Part shown: in pieces, positions 1 through 6,640 of the stretch
Position numbering within the stretch: position 1 is the stretch's first letter
Layout of the letters: each line of letters begins with the position of its first letter
NCBI GenBank assembly: GCA_017995875.1
Contig: JAGOIB010000035.1
Span: 1-10,615 of the forward strand
DNA length: 10,615 bases
Direction of reading: 5' to 3'
Source: Saprospiraceae bacterium
Lineage (GTDB): Bacteria; Bacteroidota; Bacteroidia; Chitinophagales; Saprospiraceae
Translations under genes and position numbers: made by a program
Notes under the pieces: generated by a model
The model's input: only the letters and a program-made list of their open reading frames with translations
What the model was told of the DNA's origin: nothing
Database searches by the model: none

Positions 1-272
1 ACCTGATCAACAAGTCCTGTGGGATGATTCCGATCGACCGGCCGGCCACCTGTAGCCCAGAAAAAGAAACCAAAGGGGCTATCAAACAATTCTTTCTTTC
101 CGAGGTAATAAATGTGGCGTCCCATGGCTGAACGAACAAAAAGGCCAATAGGAAAATCTTTCCAGCTTGTATGGGGGGCCACCGCAACTACAAATTTTTT
201 GAGGTCAGGAGGTATTTCAACAATGATTCGCCATCCCAGGAGTTTCAGGATTAGCTTGGAGAGGAATTTCAT
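1..272 (-). CDS. PlsC-type acyltransferase, 3' end cut by window edge
   Basis: The minus strand is open from an ATG at 272-270 to the window edge, giving the first 90 residues. The product begins MKFLSKLILKLLGW and contains PHTSWKDFPIGL, which fits the HX4D catalytic motif of glycerolipid acyltransferases (His34 and Asp39). Further on, GGRPVDR (residues 75-81) fits the second substrate-binding block of PlsC enzymes. Enzymes of this family move an acyl group onto lysophosphatidic acid or a similar acceptor at the inner face of the cytoplasmic membrane. Short Bacteroidota members are about 180-200 residues, so roughly half is probably missing here. The exact acceptor cannot be told from this part. 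The gene is divergent from the sigma factor operon, with a 125-bp shared upstream region that contains two tandem palindromes. No Shine-Dalgarno sequence precedes the start. The family call is firm; the substrate is not known. Confidence 0.82.
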   Translation of the reverse strand, partial: MKFLSKLILKLLGWRIIVEIPPDLKKFVVAVAPHTSWKDFPIGLFVRSAMGRHIYYLGKKELFDSPFGFFFWATGGRPVDRNHPTGLVDQ

Positions 273-304
273 TGGCTAAAGATAAAGCCTGTGGCCCCAA
301 AACG

Positions 305-334
305 TATTTCTACGAAATATATTTCGCCGAAATA
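305..334. promoter_or_regulatory. Two abutting 15-bp palindromes, candidate operator
   Basis: Positions 305-319 read TATTTCTACGAAATA and 320-334 read TATTTCGCCGAAATA. Each is a 6-bp inverted repeat (TATTTC/GAAATA) with a 3-bp spacer, and they touch with no gap. The junction forms a perfect 14-bp palindrome (313-326). The pair lies in the gap between the divergent acyltransferase and sigma factor genes, so a dimeric repressor or activator acting on one or both is a fair inference. Just beside it, 299-306 on the minus strand reads TACGTTTT, one base from the Bacteroidota -7 element TAnnTTTG, which would put the site over the acyltransferase promoter. The binding protein is not known. Confidence 0.45.
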
Positions 335-397
335 TGGAGATGGTGACGTTAAACCTTTTCTATCTTCCTCAGTCCAAACCATTGACGGCATCGCTAC

Positions 398-931
398 ATG
401 ACAGACGAAGAAATACTTTCCCTGACCTCAGGGCCTGATACCCGGGAAGCCGGTTTCAGGCATCTGGTCGTAAAGTACCAGCAACGTCTGTACCAGGTAG
501 TGAGGCGACAAGTCTCATCGCATGAAGATGCTGATGACATACTACAAAACACATTTATCAAAATCTTCAGACATCTGGCGGGGTTTGAAGGCAGGGCAGG
601 ATTATATACATGGATGTACCGTATTGCTGTCAATGAAACGAATAATCACCACAAAGCCCGTGAAAGAAGAAAGGAAGTGGACCTGGAGACCAATGATGTC
701 AGTGTTGCTGAACCTTACTTCAATGCAGACGAGCTTTCATCAGCACTGGAAACGAGTGTACTCAAGCTTCCGGAACGTCAACAAATGGTCTTCAGGATGA
801 GGTATTATGATGAACTATCCTACAAAGAAATGGCAGAAATACTGCAATTGACAGAAGGTGCCCTTAAAGCATCTTTTCACCACGCCGTACGGAAAATTGA
901 AGAAGAATTGAAAGCAAGACAAATCGTTTAA
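398..931 (+). CDS. ECF-family RNA polymerase sigma factor
   Basis: The 177-residue product has the two-domain plan of group 4 (ECF) sigma factors. Sigma region 2 covers about residues 20-92, with the core-binding and -10-melting stretch ADDILQNTFIKIFRHL (45-60) followed by LYTWMYRIAVNE (69-80). Sigma region 4 covers about 115-172, with LPERQQMVFRMRYYDELSYKEMA (124-146) and the recognition helix around TEGALKASFHHAV (152-164). The length is normal for the family. It would direct RNA polymerase to a small set of promoters, probably in answer to an envelope or metal signal passed on by the membrane protein encoded 5 nt downstream. The ATG at 398 was chosen because it gives a full region 2; no Shine-Dalgarno sequence is visible, which is usual in Bacteroidota. 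The family is certain, the regulon and signal are not. Confidence 0.93.
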   Translation: MTDEEILSLTSGPDTREAGFRHLVVKYQQRLYQVVRRQVSSHEDADDILQNTFIKIFRHLAGFEGRAGLYTWMYRIAVNETNNHHKARERRKEVDLETNDVSVAEPYFNADELSSALETSVLKLPERQQMVFRMRYYDELSYKEMAEILQLTEGALKASFHHAVRKIEEELKARQIV

Positions 932-936
932 AAGAT

Positions 937-1377
937 ATGGAACCCGAGAAAGATATAAAGGAGGAGATGGATAACCTTGTCCCTGGATTTCCTAAAAGGA
1001 TATTCCATTCTCCACCCACAGGTTATTTTGATCAACTACCGGATCAGTTGATTGATCGATGGCAAGATCAGAAAGGGGCTATGCACACAAAATCAATCAA
1101 TCTCCGCAGTTTGATTTCAACTGCTGCTATCGTGGCAGGCATTTGTTTTGGCGTGGTGTGGCTCACCCATAGCTCTAATCAGGCACTCGATTCAACTGGG
1201 ATTAGTTCTTCGGATGCTTACCAGTATATCATCGATAACCTCGATGAGTTTGAACCCTTGATATGGCAACAAGCAGACTGGATACGGAATGAAAGGAACA
1301 CGCCATCTGATTCATCTGCTATAGAAGAGTATCTCCTTGAAGAACTGGATGGAGATGACATCGAAACAATTTTTTAA
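937..1377 (+). CDS. Single-pass membrane protein, likely anti-sigma factor
   Basis: The 146-residue product starts 5 nt after the sigma factor stop codon. An N-terminal cytoplasmic part (1-56) carries PPTGYFDQLPDQLIDRW (26-42), a motif of the 'GYF..LP..I..R' kind seen in many Bacteroidota proteins encoded just after ECF sigma factors. One membrane helix follows (about 58-76, LISTAAIVAGICFGVVWL). The rest is an acidic outer part ending in ELDGDDIETIF. I infer that the N-terminal part holds the sigma factor at the membrane and the outer part receives the signal. No zinc anti-sigma motif (HxxxCxxC) is present: the only cysteine is in the membrane helix, so it is not a ZAS-type protein. The role comes from position and topology rather than from a recognised domain. 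Confidence 0.65.
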   Translation: MEPEKDIKEEMDNLVPGFPKRIFHSPPTGYFDQLPDQLIDRWQDQKGAMHTKSINLRSLISTAAIVAGICFGVVWLTHSSNQALDSTGISSSDAYQYIIDNLDEFEPLIWQQADWIRNERNTPSDSSAIEEYLLEELDGDDIETIF

Positions 1378-1399
1378 ACAAGACAACACATACCTAAAA

Positions 1400-1837
1400 A
1401 TGAATAGCAGGATATTTTTAACAACCATTTTCCTTTTGTCAGCTATACTTACCGGTATATCCCAACCAGGATCCATGTCGAAGGAAGTGCGTGAACGAAT
1501 AGAGGCTCAGCGCGTTGCTTATATAACACAACAATTAAGGCTGACACCGGATGAGGCGGCGCGGTTCTGGCCGATCTACAACGAATACAGGGATGCCTTG
1601 AAAGATATGCGTGATGAATTTGAACGGCCCGACCTGGAAACGATTACAGATGAGGAAGCAGCAAAAGTCATTGAACGCCATTTACAACAAGAGCAGAAAA
1701 AACTTGAATTGAAGCGCACATTACTTACCCGGTTGAGAACTGTTGTGAGTGCAAAAAAAGTACTGATGCTGCACCAGGCTGAAAATGAGTTTAACAGGGA
1801 ATTGTTGCGCAGGGCGCAGGAGCATAGGAAGCAGTAA
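1400..1837 (+). CDS. Exported Spy/CnrX-like helical protein of sigma operon
   Basis: The start at 1400 is preferred over an in-frame ATG at 1337, because the latter lies inside the preceding gene and would place 21 polar residues before the signal peptide. From 1400 the 145-residue product begins MNSRIFLTTIFLLSAILTGISQPG, a clear signal peptide. The mature part is almost all charged helix, with LRLTPDEAARFWPIYNEY (46-63) followed by a long coiled stretch rich in E, K and R. The LTPDEA..FWP pattern is like that of small periplasmic proteins of the Spy/CpxP/CnrX type (heavy-metal sensor or chaperone), which often sit beside ECF sigma factors. It lies 22 nt after the membrane protein gene and before a strong terminator, so it is the last gene of the operon. 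It may sense the stress or be a target of the sigma factor. Similarity to Spy is by pattern only. Confidence 0.7.
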   Translation: MNSRIFLTTIFLLSAILTGISQPGSMSKEVRERIEAQRVAYITQQLRLTPDEAARFWPIYNEYRDALKDMRDEFERPDLETITDEEAAKVIERHLQQEQKKLELKRTLLTRLRTVVSAKKVLMLHQAENEFNRELLRRAQEHRKQ

Positions 1838-1889
1838 AGCGATTATGTAGAGTTTGAGGGAGGCATTGATGCCAGTTTTATCTTTGGAT

Positions 1890-1935
1890 AAAAACAAAAG
1901 GAAGTTTTCTAAATGGAAAATTTCCTTTTGTTTTT
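1890..1935. terminator. Strong hairpin terminator, able to act on both strands
   Basis: Arms at 1890-1909 and 1916-1935 pair over 20 bp with one G-U pair (5' arm AAAAACAAAAGGAAGTTTTC) around the 6-nt loop TAAATG. The outer part of each arm is A- or T-rich, so either strand's transcript ends the stem in a run of U. It lies 52 nt after the sigma operon stop codon. Its symmetry fits a site between convergent genes, and the relic that ends at 1966 on the minus strand would be the other one. Confidence 0.82.
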
Positions 1936-1965
1936 AAACGTAATCGTCTGAATAGACTGATTTTG

Positions 1966-2190
1966 TTAGGATTTTATCACTTTTTTCGTTCCCCGAACAA
2001 AAAAAAAGATATTTTTTTCGGCAATCATATAGTCAACATCAGATACATAGTGAAGTGTATTAGAGCACTTTATCCATGAAGCAAAAATAATGTATGATTT
2101 GGCCTTTCTATAAGCGTCTATGAATGTGATTATTACAGATACACCTGAGACGAATGTGTCTGAATCGCCGGAAGGTGTAAATGTGTTTGG
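1966..2190 (-). pseudogene. Possible relic of a CHU_C / T9SS type B C-terminal domain
   Basis: The gap 1838-2264 is AT-rich and has no convincing intact gene. On the minus strand, reading from 2190 to a stop at 1966, the translation opens with PNTFTPSGDSDTF and ends VRGTKKVIKS. CHU_C domains (the gliding-motility-associated C-terminal domain used as a type IX secretion sorting signal) open with PNAFTPNGDGxNDxF and end with a (K/R)GTVTLI-type strand. The distance between the two landmarks here, about 74 residues, is close to that of a real domain of roughly 80-90. The middle, where a 'YNRWG' and a 'WDG' block should be, is poorly kept. The open frame continues upstream only into the start of the TPR gene, with no signal peptide or body for a secreted protein. 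I read it as a decayed gene end; chance similarity is possible. Confidence 0.33.
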
Positions 2191-2264
2191 ATATCGTATG
2201 TTTGACACCGTTTTGGTTATATTTATACCGAACATATTTTTTATAATCCCATTCAGTAAATTGC

Positions 2265-3674
2265 ATGGAGTACAGAACAAAACCAACCCTGTCTCTTCCC
2301 GAGTTTGTATCCGTGTTTGAAAACATGATACTTCACGGGAATACCACCCTCTGGGACGAAAAGGATTTTCTCAATCTTATCCAGTACTATATATCCGAAT
2401 CCCTCACGGAAAAAGCTATGGAAGCACTCGACTACGCGTTGCAGTTTTCCAGTCATCACGCCGAATTCTATGTGATCAAGATCAGGTTATTAATGGAGGA
2501 AGAAGATTTCAAGGAAGCCAACGAAACCCTTGACATTGCACTCAACTTGTATCCGAGGCATCCCGAACTCCAATTGATGAAAATCAAAGTGACAGCACAG
2601 CTCGGTGATTACGAGAAAGCTTTTACGATGGTTGACAATTGCAGTGATCAGATGAGCCTTAACTCTTGTGTTGATCTTTATCTCGCAGAAGCATACATCT
2701 ATGAGTGCATGCGGGAATACAGCCTCATGTATAATAAGCTGAGGGATGTATTGACCATCGATCCTAAGAATGAAGAGGCGCTTGAGCACATATGGCTTTG
2801 TGTTGAATGGTCACGGCTTTATCAGGAAAGCATTGATTTTCACAATAACATCCTCAACCAGGACGCTTACAATTACCTGGCTTGGTTTAATCTCGGGCAC
2901 GCCTATAGTTGTGAAGGGGATTATAAAAATGCCATCCGTTCTCTTGAGTACAGCTATATCGTCAATCCTGAATTCAAAAACGGATACCTCGATTGCGCAG
3001 AACTCTGCTGCCAGGTCAAGGATTATAAAAAAGCCCTTGGCATTTATCAGGAGTTACTTCAACGATTCGGCCACCAACAGGAATATCTTGTTCCTGCCGC
3101 TGAATGTATGCTGAAACTCAGGAAGTATGCACTGGCCAAGGAATGCCTTATAGAAGCACTCAAGCAGGACCAATACATCGATGATGTATATTATCTTCTG
3201 GGCATCTGTTATGCGCGTGAAGGCAATTATTCCAATGCCATCAGTTCATTGATCAAAGCTATCAGGCTGGATGATCGTCGCGAGGAGTACTATGCGGAAT
3301 TGGCGTATTGCTATGAAAAAACAAAGCAATATGGGAAGGCAGATTTCTATTACAATAAATCCACAGAAACCGGTCCTGAAGAAGAGACCTACTGGCTCGC
3401 GCATGTCAAGTTTCTGATGAGACGCAACAAGATTGAAAAAGCCCTGGATGTGCTTGAGGAAGCGGATGAGGTGACCGTTGGGGCAAGATTATCTTATTGC
3501 AAAGCAGCTTGTCTCTATCGGCTTGGCAGGAAAGCAGAAGCCATTGAATGTCTTGATGAAATCCTTCCTGAGGATTTTGATTCACACAAGATCTTCTTCA
3601 AGATGGCCCCCAAAGGAAAACTGGATCGTGACATACAATCCATGATTCGTTATTATTCCATGGAAAATTCATAA
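2265..3674 (+). CDS. Cytoplasmic tetratricopeptide-repeat protein, function unknown
   Basis: The 469-residue product has no signal peptide and no membrane helix. After an N-terminal helical part (1-60) it is built of helix pairs with the TPR spacing of about 34 residues. The clearest repeats are near 66-97 (DFKEANETLDIALNLYPRH), 204-235 (YLAWFNLGHAYSCEGDYKNAIRSLE), 238-270 (DYKKALGIYQELL), 306-337 (YYLLGICYAREGNYSNAISSLIKAI) and 340-372 (YYAELAYCYEKTKQYGKADFYY); a more diverged pair is near 407-435. TPR arrays bind proteins or peptides, so a scaffold or adaptor role is likely, but no catalytic domain is present and the partner cannot be told. The gene stands alone, with a terminator on each side. 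The start at 2265 follows an AT-rich leader without a Shine-Dalgarno sequence. It has an unusually large number of Cys and Tyr for a TPR protein. Confidence 0.85.
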   Translation: MEYRTKPTLSLPEFVSVFENMILHGNTTLWDEKDFLNLIQYYISESLTEKAMEALDYALQFSSHHAEFYVIKIRLLMEEEDFKEANETLDIALNLYPRHPELQLMKIKVTAQLGDYEKAFTMVDNCSDQMSLNSCVDLYLAEAYIYECMREYSLMYNKLRDVLTIDPKNEEALEHIWLCVEWSRLYQESIDFHNNILNQDAYNYLAWFNLGHAYSCEGDYKNAIRSLEYSYIVNPEFKNGYLDCAELCCQVKDYKKALGIYQELLQRFGHQQEYLVPAAECMLKLRKYALAKECLIEALKQDQYIDDVYYLLGICYAREGNYSNAISSLIKAIRLDDRREEYYAELAYCYEKTKQYGKADFYYNKSTETGPEEETYWLAHVKFLMRRNKIEKALDVLEEADEVTVGARLSYCKAACLYRLGRKAEAIECLDEILPEDFDSHKIFFKMAPKGKLDRDIQSMIRYYSMENS

Positions 3675-3700
3675 CTGAATAGAAGAGTCAAATACTAAAA

Positions 3701-3737
3701 TGCCCTGCTGATGGTTCTTCAGCAGGGCATTTTTTTT
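3701..3737 (+). terminator. Rho-independent terminator of the TPR gene
   Basis: A perfect 11-bp stem (TGCCCTGCTGA at 3701-3711 with TCAGCAGGGCA at 3719-3729) has a 7-nt loop and is followed by eight T (3730-3737). It lies 26 nt after the TPR stop codon. Four A before the stem (3697-3700) could give a weaker U run on the minus strand, so it may also stop transcripts of the converging dsbD-like gene that ends at 3769. Confidence 0.9.
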
Positions 3738-3768
3738 AGTTGAGCCGGAAAGGGATTACATCTTCATT

Positions 3769-6438
3769 TCACTGAGCACTACCAATGGCAGGACTGCTCA
3801 ATTGTTTAAAGGTATTCAACCCACATTCAAGAAATGTTTCATAGGCCCTCACATCCGGATCATATCCTCTTGGAGTCGTGAGTACTTTTTCATCAGGGCT
3901 TACAATGACATAGAGAGGTTGAGAGTTCTGTTGGAAATTGACGACCTGGAAATCAGACCATTTCTGCCCAATGGTTCTGATCCGTTCATTCGTCACAGTA
4001 GAGCGAAGCATCGTATCGAGCGCGATCTTATCATCTACATAAAGGGAAATCAGGACAAAATCATCATTGATTTTTTTGCGGATGATTTCATCAGACCATA
4101 CGTGCTCTTCAGTCTTGCGACAGTTGACACATCCATATCCGGTAAAGTCTAACAAGATAGGCTTGTTGGTTTCCTTTGCATACGCCAGCCCTTCATAATA
4201 ATCATGAAAGCAATCAAAGTTGTTAGCGCATTTGGTGAGTGAAACGTATTCGCCCTTGATGTCTTTACTTACTGCGCCAAGTGGCTTGAAATAATTGTAA
4301 TGTGCGGGAGGTGCCAATCCACTCATCAGGCCGAGAGAATTGTAGGTACCTGTCTTTTCACTACCGAATAAACTTGTAGCCAGGTAAAGCCCGAGAATCC
4401 CAAATGAAAGACCAAGCATTGCTGCAATCGGTGTCAATCGCTTGTTTGGACTATCGTGTGGAAACCGGATCAATCCAAACATATATGCTGCCATACCCAG
4501 CGCAATGATCACCCAAAGCCCCATAAACAATTCATACTTGAGAATACCCCAATGCGCCGTCATGTCCGCGATGGACAGAAATTTCAATGCAAGTGCCAGC
4601 TCTGCAAAACCCAGGATAACCTTGACGCTGTTCATCCATCCACCGGATTTAGGCAATGAATTGAGCCAGGAAGGAAAAGCGGCAAATAAACTGAATGGAA
4701 TAGCGAGAGCAAGGGAAAAGCCTCCCATCACCACCAGCGGTCCAAGAAAACCTTCTGATGATGCCTCTACTAATGCTGTGCCGATCAAAGGTCCAGTGCA
4801 TGAAAACGATACAATAGCAAGTGTTGCGGCCATAAAGAAGATGCCGATCATACCTCCCTTATCAGCCATGGCATCACTCTTGTTACTCCAGCTGGAGGGT
4901 AAGGTGATTTCATAAAAGCCAAAGAAAGAAAACGCAAAGAGGATAAAGATTAAAAAGAAGATGGTATTAGCAATCGGATTGGTAGACAACTCATTGAGCG
5001 ATCCGGCACCAAATAATACAGTAATCAATAAGCCCAGCACTACGTAAATGGCAATGATGGAAATGCCATACCACAATCCATTTTCCCAACCTTTGCGTTT
5101 TGAATCCTTCGTAAAGAAACTTACTGTGAGCGGAATCATAGGAAACACGCAAGGCGTAAGGAGTGCCACGAATCCGTTGATCATTCCGAAGATAAACATC
5201 CACAGGAGGTTGCCTTTTTCTTCTTCCTGTTTTTCACCACAGTCACTTAATGGTGCGGCGTATGTTGATTTCAAACTTTCAATAGATTGATCGATACTGC
5301 CGTTGCCATCGATTTTTGGCCCTGTCCCTTGAGCATCCGGTGCTGCAGCAGGAAGTCCTGTGGCGAGATCCACACTAAAATCTATGTATTGAGGCGTAAG
5401 ACATCGGGTATCATTGCAGGCCATAAATTCAAGAGATCCCGAGATGACTGAAGGCGTTGCAGCCTTTATCATCTGGCCCATCCGCAGATCATGTTTGAAT
5501 TTGATAAGGTTCATGTCGAAGTACTTGTCAAATCCCTCCTGGCGTCCGGTACTTGTTTCAGTAAGGCTCCCTTCCAAAGAAAATGATGCATTCGGGTTTA
5601 ATGTCAGCACCGTAGGAATCGGGCCATCTTCCTTTTGATTGGAAGAGGAATAGGTGTGCCAACCGTCATCGATTTTTGCCTCTGCTATGATTTCATACAG
5701 CCCATCGGATTTTTTTTCAGAACGGAAAACCCAGGTTACGGGTTTAAGTATGCCTGATCCAGGTGCATCTGCATTGGCTTCAAAGTTGCTTGCATTCGAA
5801 AAGGTGGAAGAGCCTGATGATGACCCGGAAACGGATGTATCGTCAGTTAGCTTTTTTTTTTCTTCCGCCGGCGCACTTCCTTTTCCGGCAGAAGTTGGAT
5901 TGGCTGAAGTCACTTTGTTTTCGCCGGCAGTCTTTTTATCAACTGGAGTAGTTGATTTTGATCCTGCATCACCTGTAGAGCCACCAGTAGCCTTCAGGTT
6001 AAATTCTACATCTGTTGGTGGAAGACAACGTTCATCATTGCAGGTCATGAAATTGATATAACCTGAAATTGGCTTTGATGCATCCAGTACTTTTATTTTC
6101 TGCTCGATCGTAAAGTATTTCTGAAACTTGATCACCTCCATTTCGAACACCTTATCAAAAATCTTTTTGGCATTGTCGGATTCCTTTGCCTTACCGACAA
6201 GTTTGAAATGAGTACCTGGATCAAAGTTGAGCGTTGTGGCAATCGGGCCATCCTCGTTTTCAAGAAATTGAGAATACACCCACCAGCCTTCGTCAATAGT
6301 GGCTTTTGCCAGCAGAGTGTAATTGCCATCTGCTGCAGGAGTAAGTGTGACCGCCCATTTGACAGGAGAATAGATCTGAGCTGAGACTGTCAGCGTGAAC
6401 ATGGAAATGAAAAGGAGAAAAATAGCTCTCATACTCAT
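3769..6438 (-). CDS. DsbD-like thiol:disulfide interchange protein with doubled N-terminal domain
   Basis: This 889-residue membrane protein carries electrons from cytoplasmic thioredoxin across the membrane to periplasmic thiol proteins. In order: signal peptide (1-20, cut near SAQ); a DsbD alpha-type domain (24-148) with Cys133/Cys138 in TCNDERCLPP; a Ser/Lys/Gly-rich linker (150-228); a second alpha-type domain (230-356) with Cys341/Cys346 in ACNDTRCLTP; a second linker; about eight membrane helices (411-690) with TPCVFPMIPLTVSFF (Cys430) and SFSCTGPLIG (Cys547), the redox pair of the DsbD core; and a thioredoxin-like C-terminal domain with GCVNCRKTEEHVW (Cys770/Cys773). Typical DsbD is about 560-700 residues; the excess here is the extra N-terminal domain and linkers. 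Cys737 and Cys743 form a further possible pair. The start used is 6438; Met3 is an alternative. It lies 202 nt after purQ and probably has its own promoter. Confidence 0.92.
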   Translation of the reverse strand: MSMRAIFLLFISMFTLTVSAQIYSPVKWAVTLTPAADGNYTLLAKATIDEGWWVYSQFLENEDGPIATTLNFDPGTHFKLVGKAKESDNAKKIFDKVFEMEVIKFQKYFTIEQKIKVLDASKPISGYINFMTCNDERCLPPTDVEFNLKATGGSTGDAGSKSTTPVDKKTAGENKVTSANPTSAGKGSAPAEEKKKLTDDTSVSGSSSGSSTFSNASNFEANADAPGSGILKPVTWVFRSEKKSDGLYEIIAEAKIDDGWHTYSSSNQKEDGPIPTVLTLNPNASFSLEGSLTETSTGRQEGFDKYFDMNLIKFKHDLRMGQMIKAATPSVISGSLEFMACNDTRCLTPQYIDFSVDLATGLPAAAPDAQGTGPKIDGNGSIDQSIESLKSTYAAPLSDCGEKQEEEKGNLLWMFIFGMINGFVALLTPCVFPMIPLTVSFFTKDSKRKGWENGLWYGISIIAIYVVLGLLITVLFGAGSLNELSTNPIANTIFFLIFILFAFSFFGFYEITLPSSWSNKSDAMADKGGMIGIFFMAATLAIVSFSCTGPLIGTALVEASSEGFLGPLVVMGGFSLALAIPFSLFAAFPSWLNSLPKSGGWMNSVKVILGFAELALALKFLSIADMTAHWGILKYELFMGLWVIIALGMAAYMFGLIRFPHDSPNKRLTPIAAMLGLSFGILGLYLATSLFGSEKTGTYNSLGLMSGLAPPAHYNYFKPLGAVSKDIKGEYVSLTKCANNFDCFHDYYEGLAYAKETNKPILLDFTGYGCVNCRKTEEHVWSDEIIRKKINDDFVLISLYVDDKIALDTMLRSTVTNERIRTIGQKWSDFQVVNFQQNSQPLYVIVSPDEKVLTTPRGYDPDVRAYETFLECGLNTFKQLSSPAIGSAQ

Positions 6439-6490
6439 ACGGATATTAACTTACGATATATCAAAAAAGAGAAATCAGATTCTGGCCCCG

Positions 6491-6539
6491 AAACCTTAAT
6501 TCCGGATGTAAAGAGTACAAAAATAGGCTATTAAGGTTT
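6491..6539 (-). promoter_or_regulatory. Inverted repeat around a candidate dsbD promoter element
   Basis: AAACCTTAAT (6491-6500) and ATTAAGGTTT (6530-6539) are perfect 10-bp inverted copies 29 nt apart in the 202-bp gap upstream of the dsbD-like gene. On the minus strand, 6525-6518 reads TATTTTTG, an exact match to the Bacteroidota -7 element TAnnTTTG, inside the loop. It would give a leader of about 70 nt. No TTG was found at the right distance for the -33 element. The repeat could be an operator around the promoter or simply a long-loop RNA fold; it has no U run after it and so is not a terminator. Confidence 0.35.
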
Positions 6540-6640
6540 GATTCCCTGGAGTTTAATAAATCATTAACGGCTCTTTAGCAGGATTTAACATCCAGCCTTC
6601 TGATCCTAAACCGTTTAAATCAGGAGGCAATAGTTGCGAG

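Noticed and set aside
1337..1399. Upstream in-frame start of the Spy-like gene
   Set aside because: It lies inside the preceding gene and would bury the signal peptide behind 21 polar residues; the ATG at 1400 gives a normal signal peptide.
1980..2010. T-run, GTTC-CCC-GAAC, A-run as a terminator
   Set aside because: The paired core is 4 bp, and the T-run comes before the stem on both strands. It is more simply explained as part of the relic's VRGT codons.
2197..2204. TATGTTTG as a -7 promoter element for the TPR gene
   Set aside because: The element matches TAnnTTTG, but the nearest upstream TTTG is only 7 nt away and no TTG lies 17-23 nt upstream. It also falls within the CHU_C-like relic.
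2202..2223. TTGACA with TATACC 16 nt downstream, an E. coli-type promoter
   Set aside because: Bacteroidota housekeeping promoters do not use this consensus, and such matches arise by chance in AT-rich DNA.
5654..6061. Plus-strand open frame of 135 codons opposite the dsbD-like gene
   Set aside because: It lies wholly antisense to the linker and domain region of a well-supported gene, and its translation shows no known motif.
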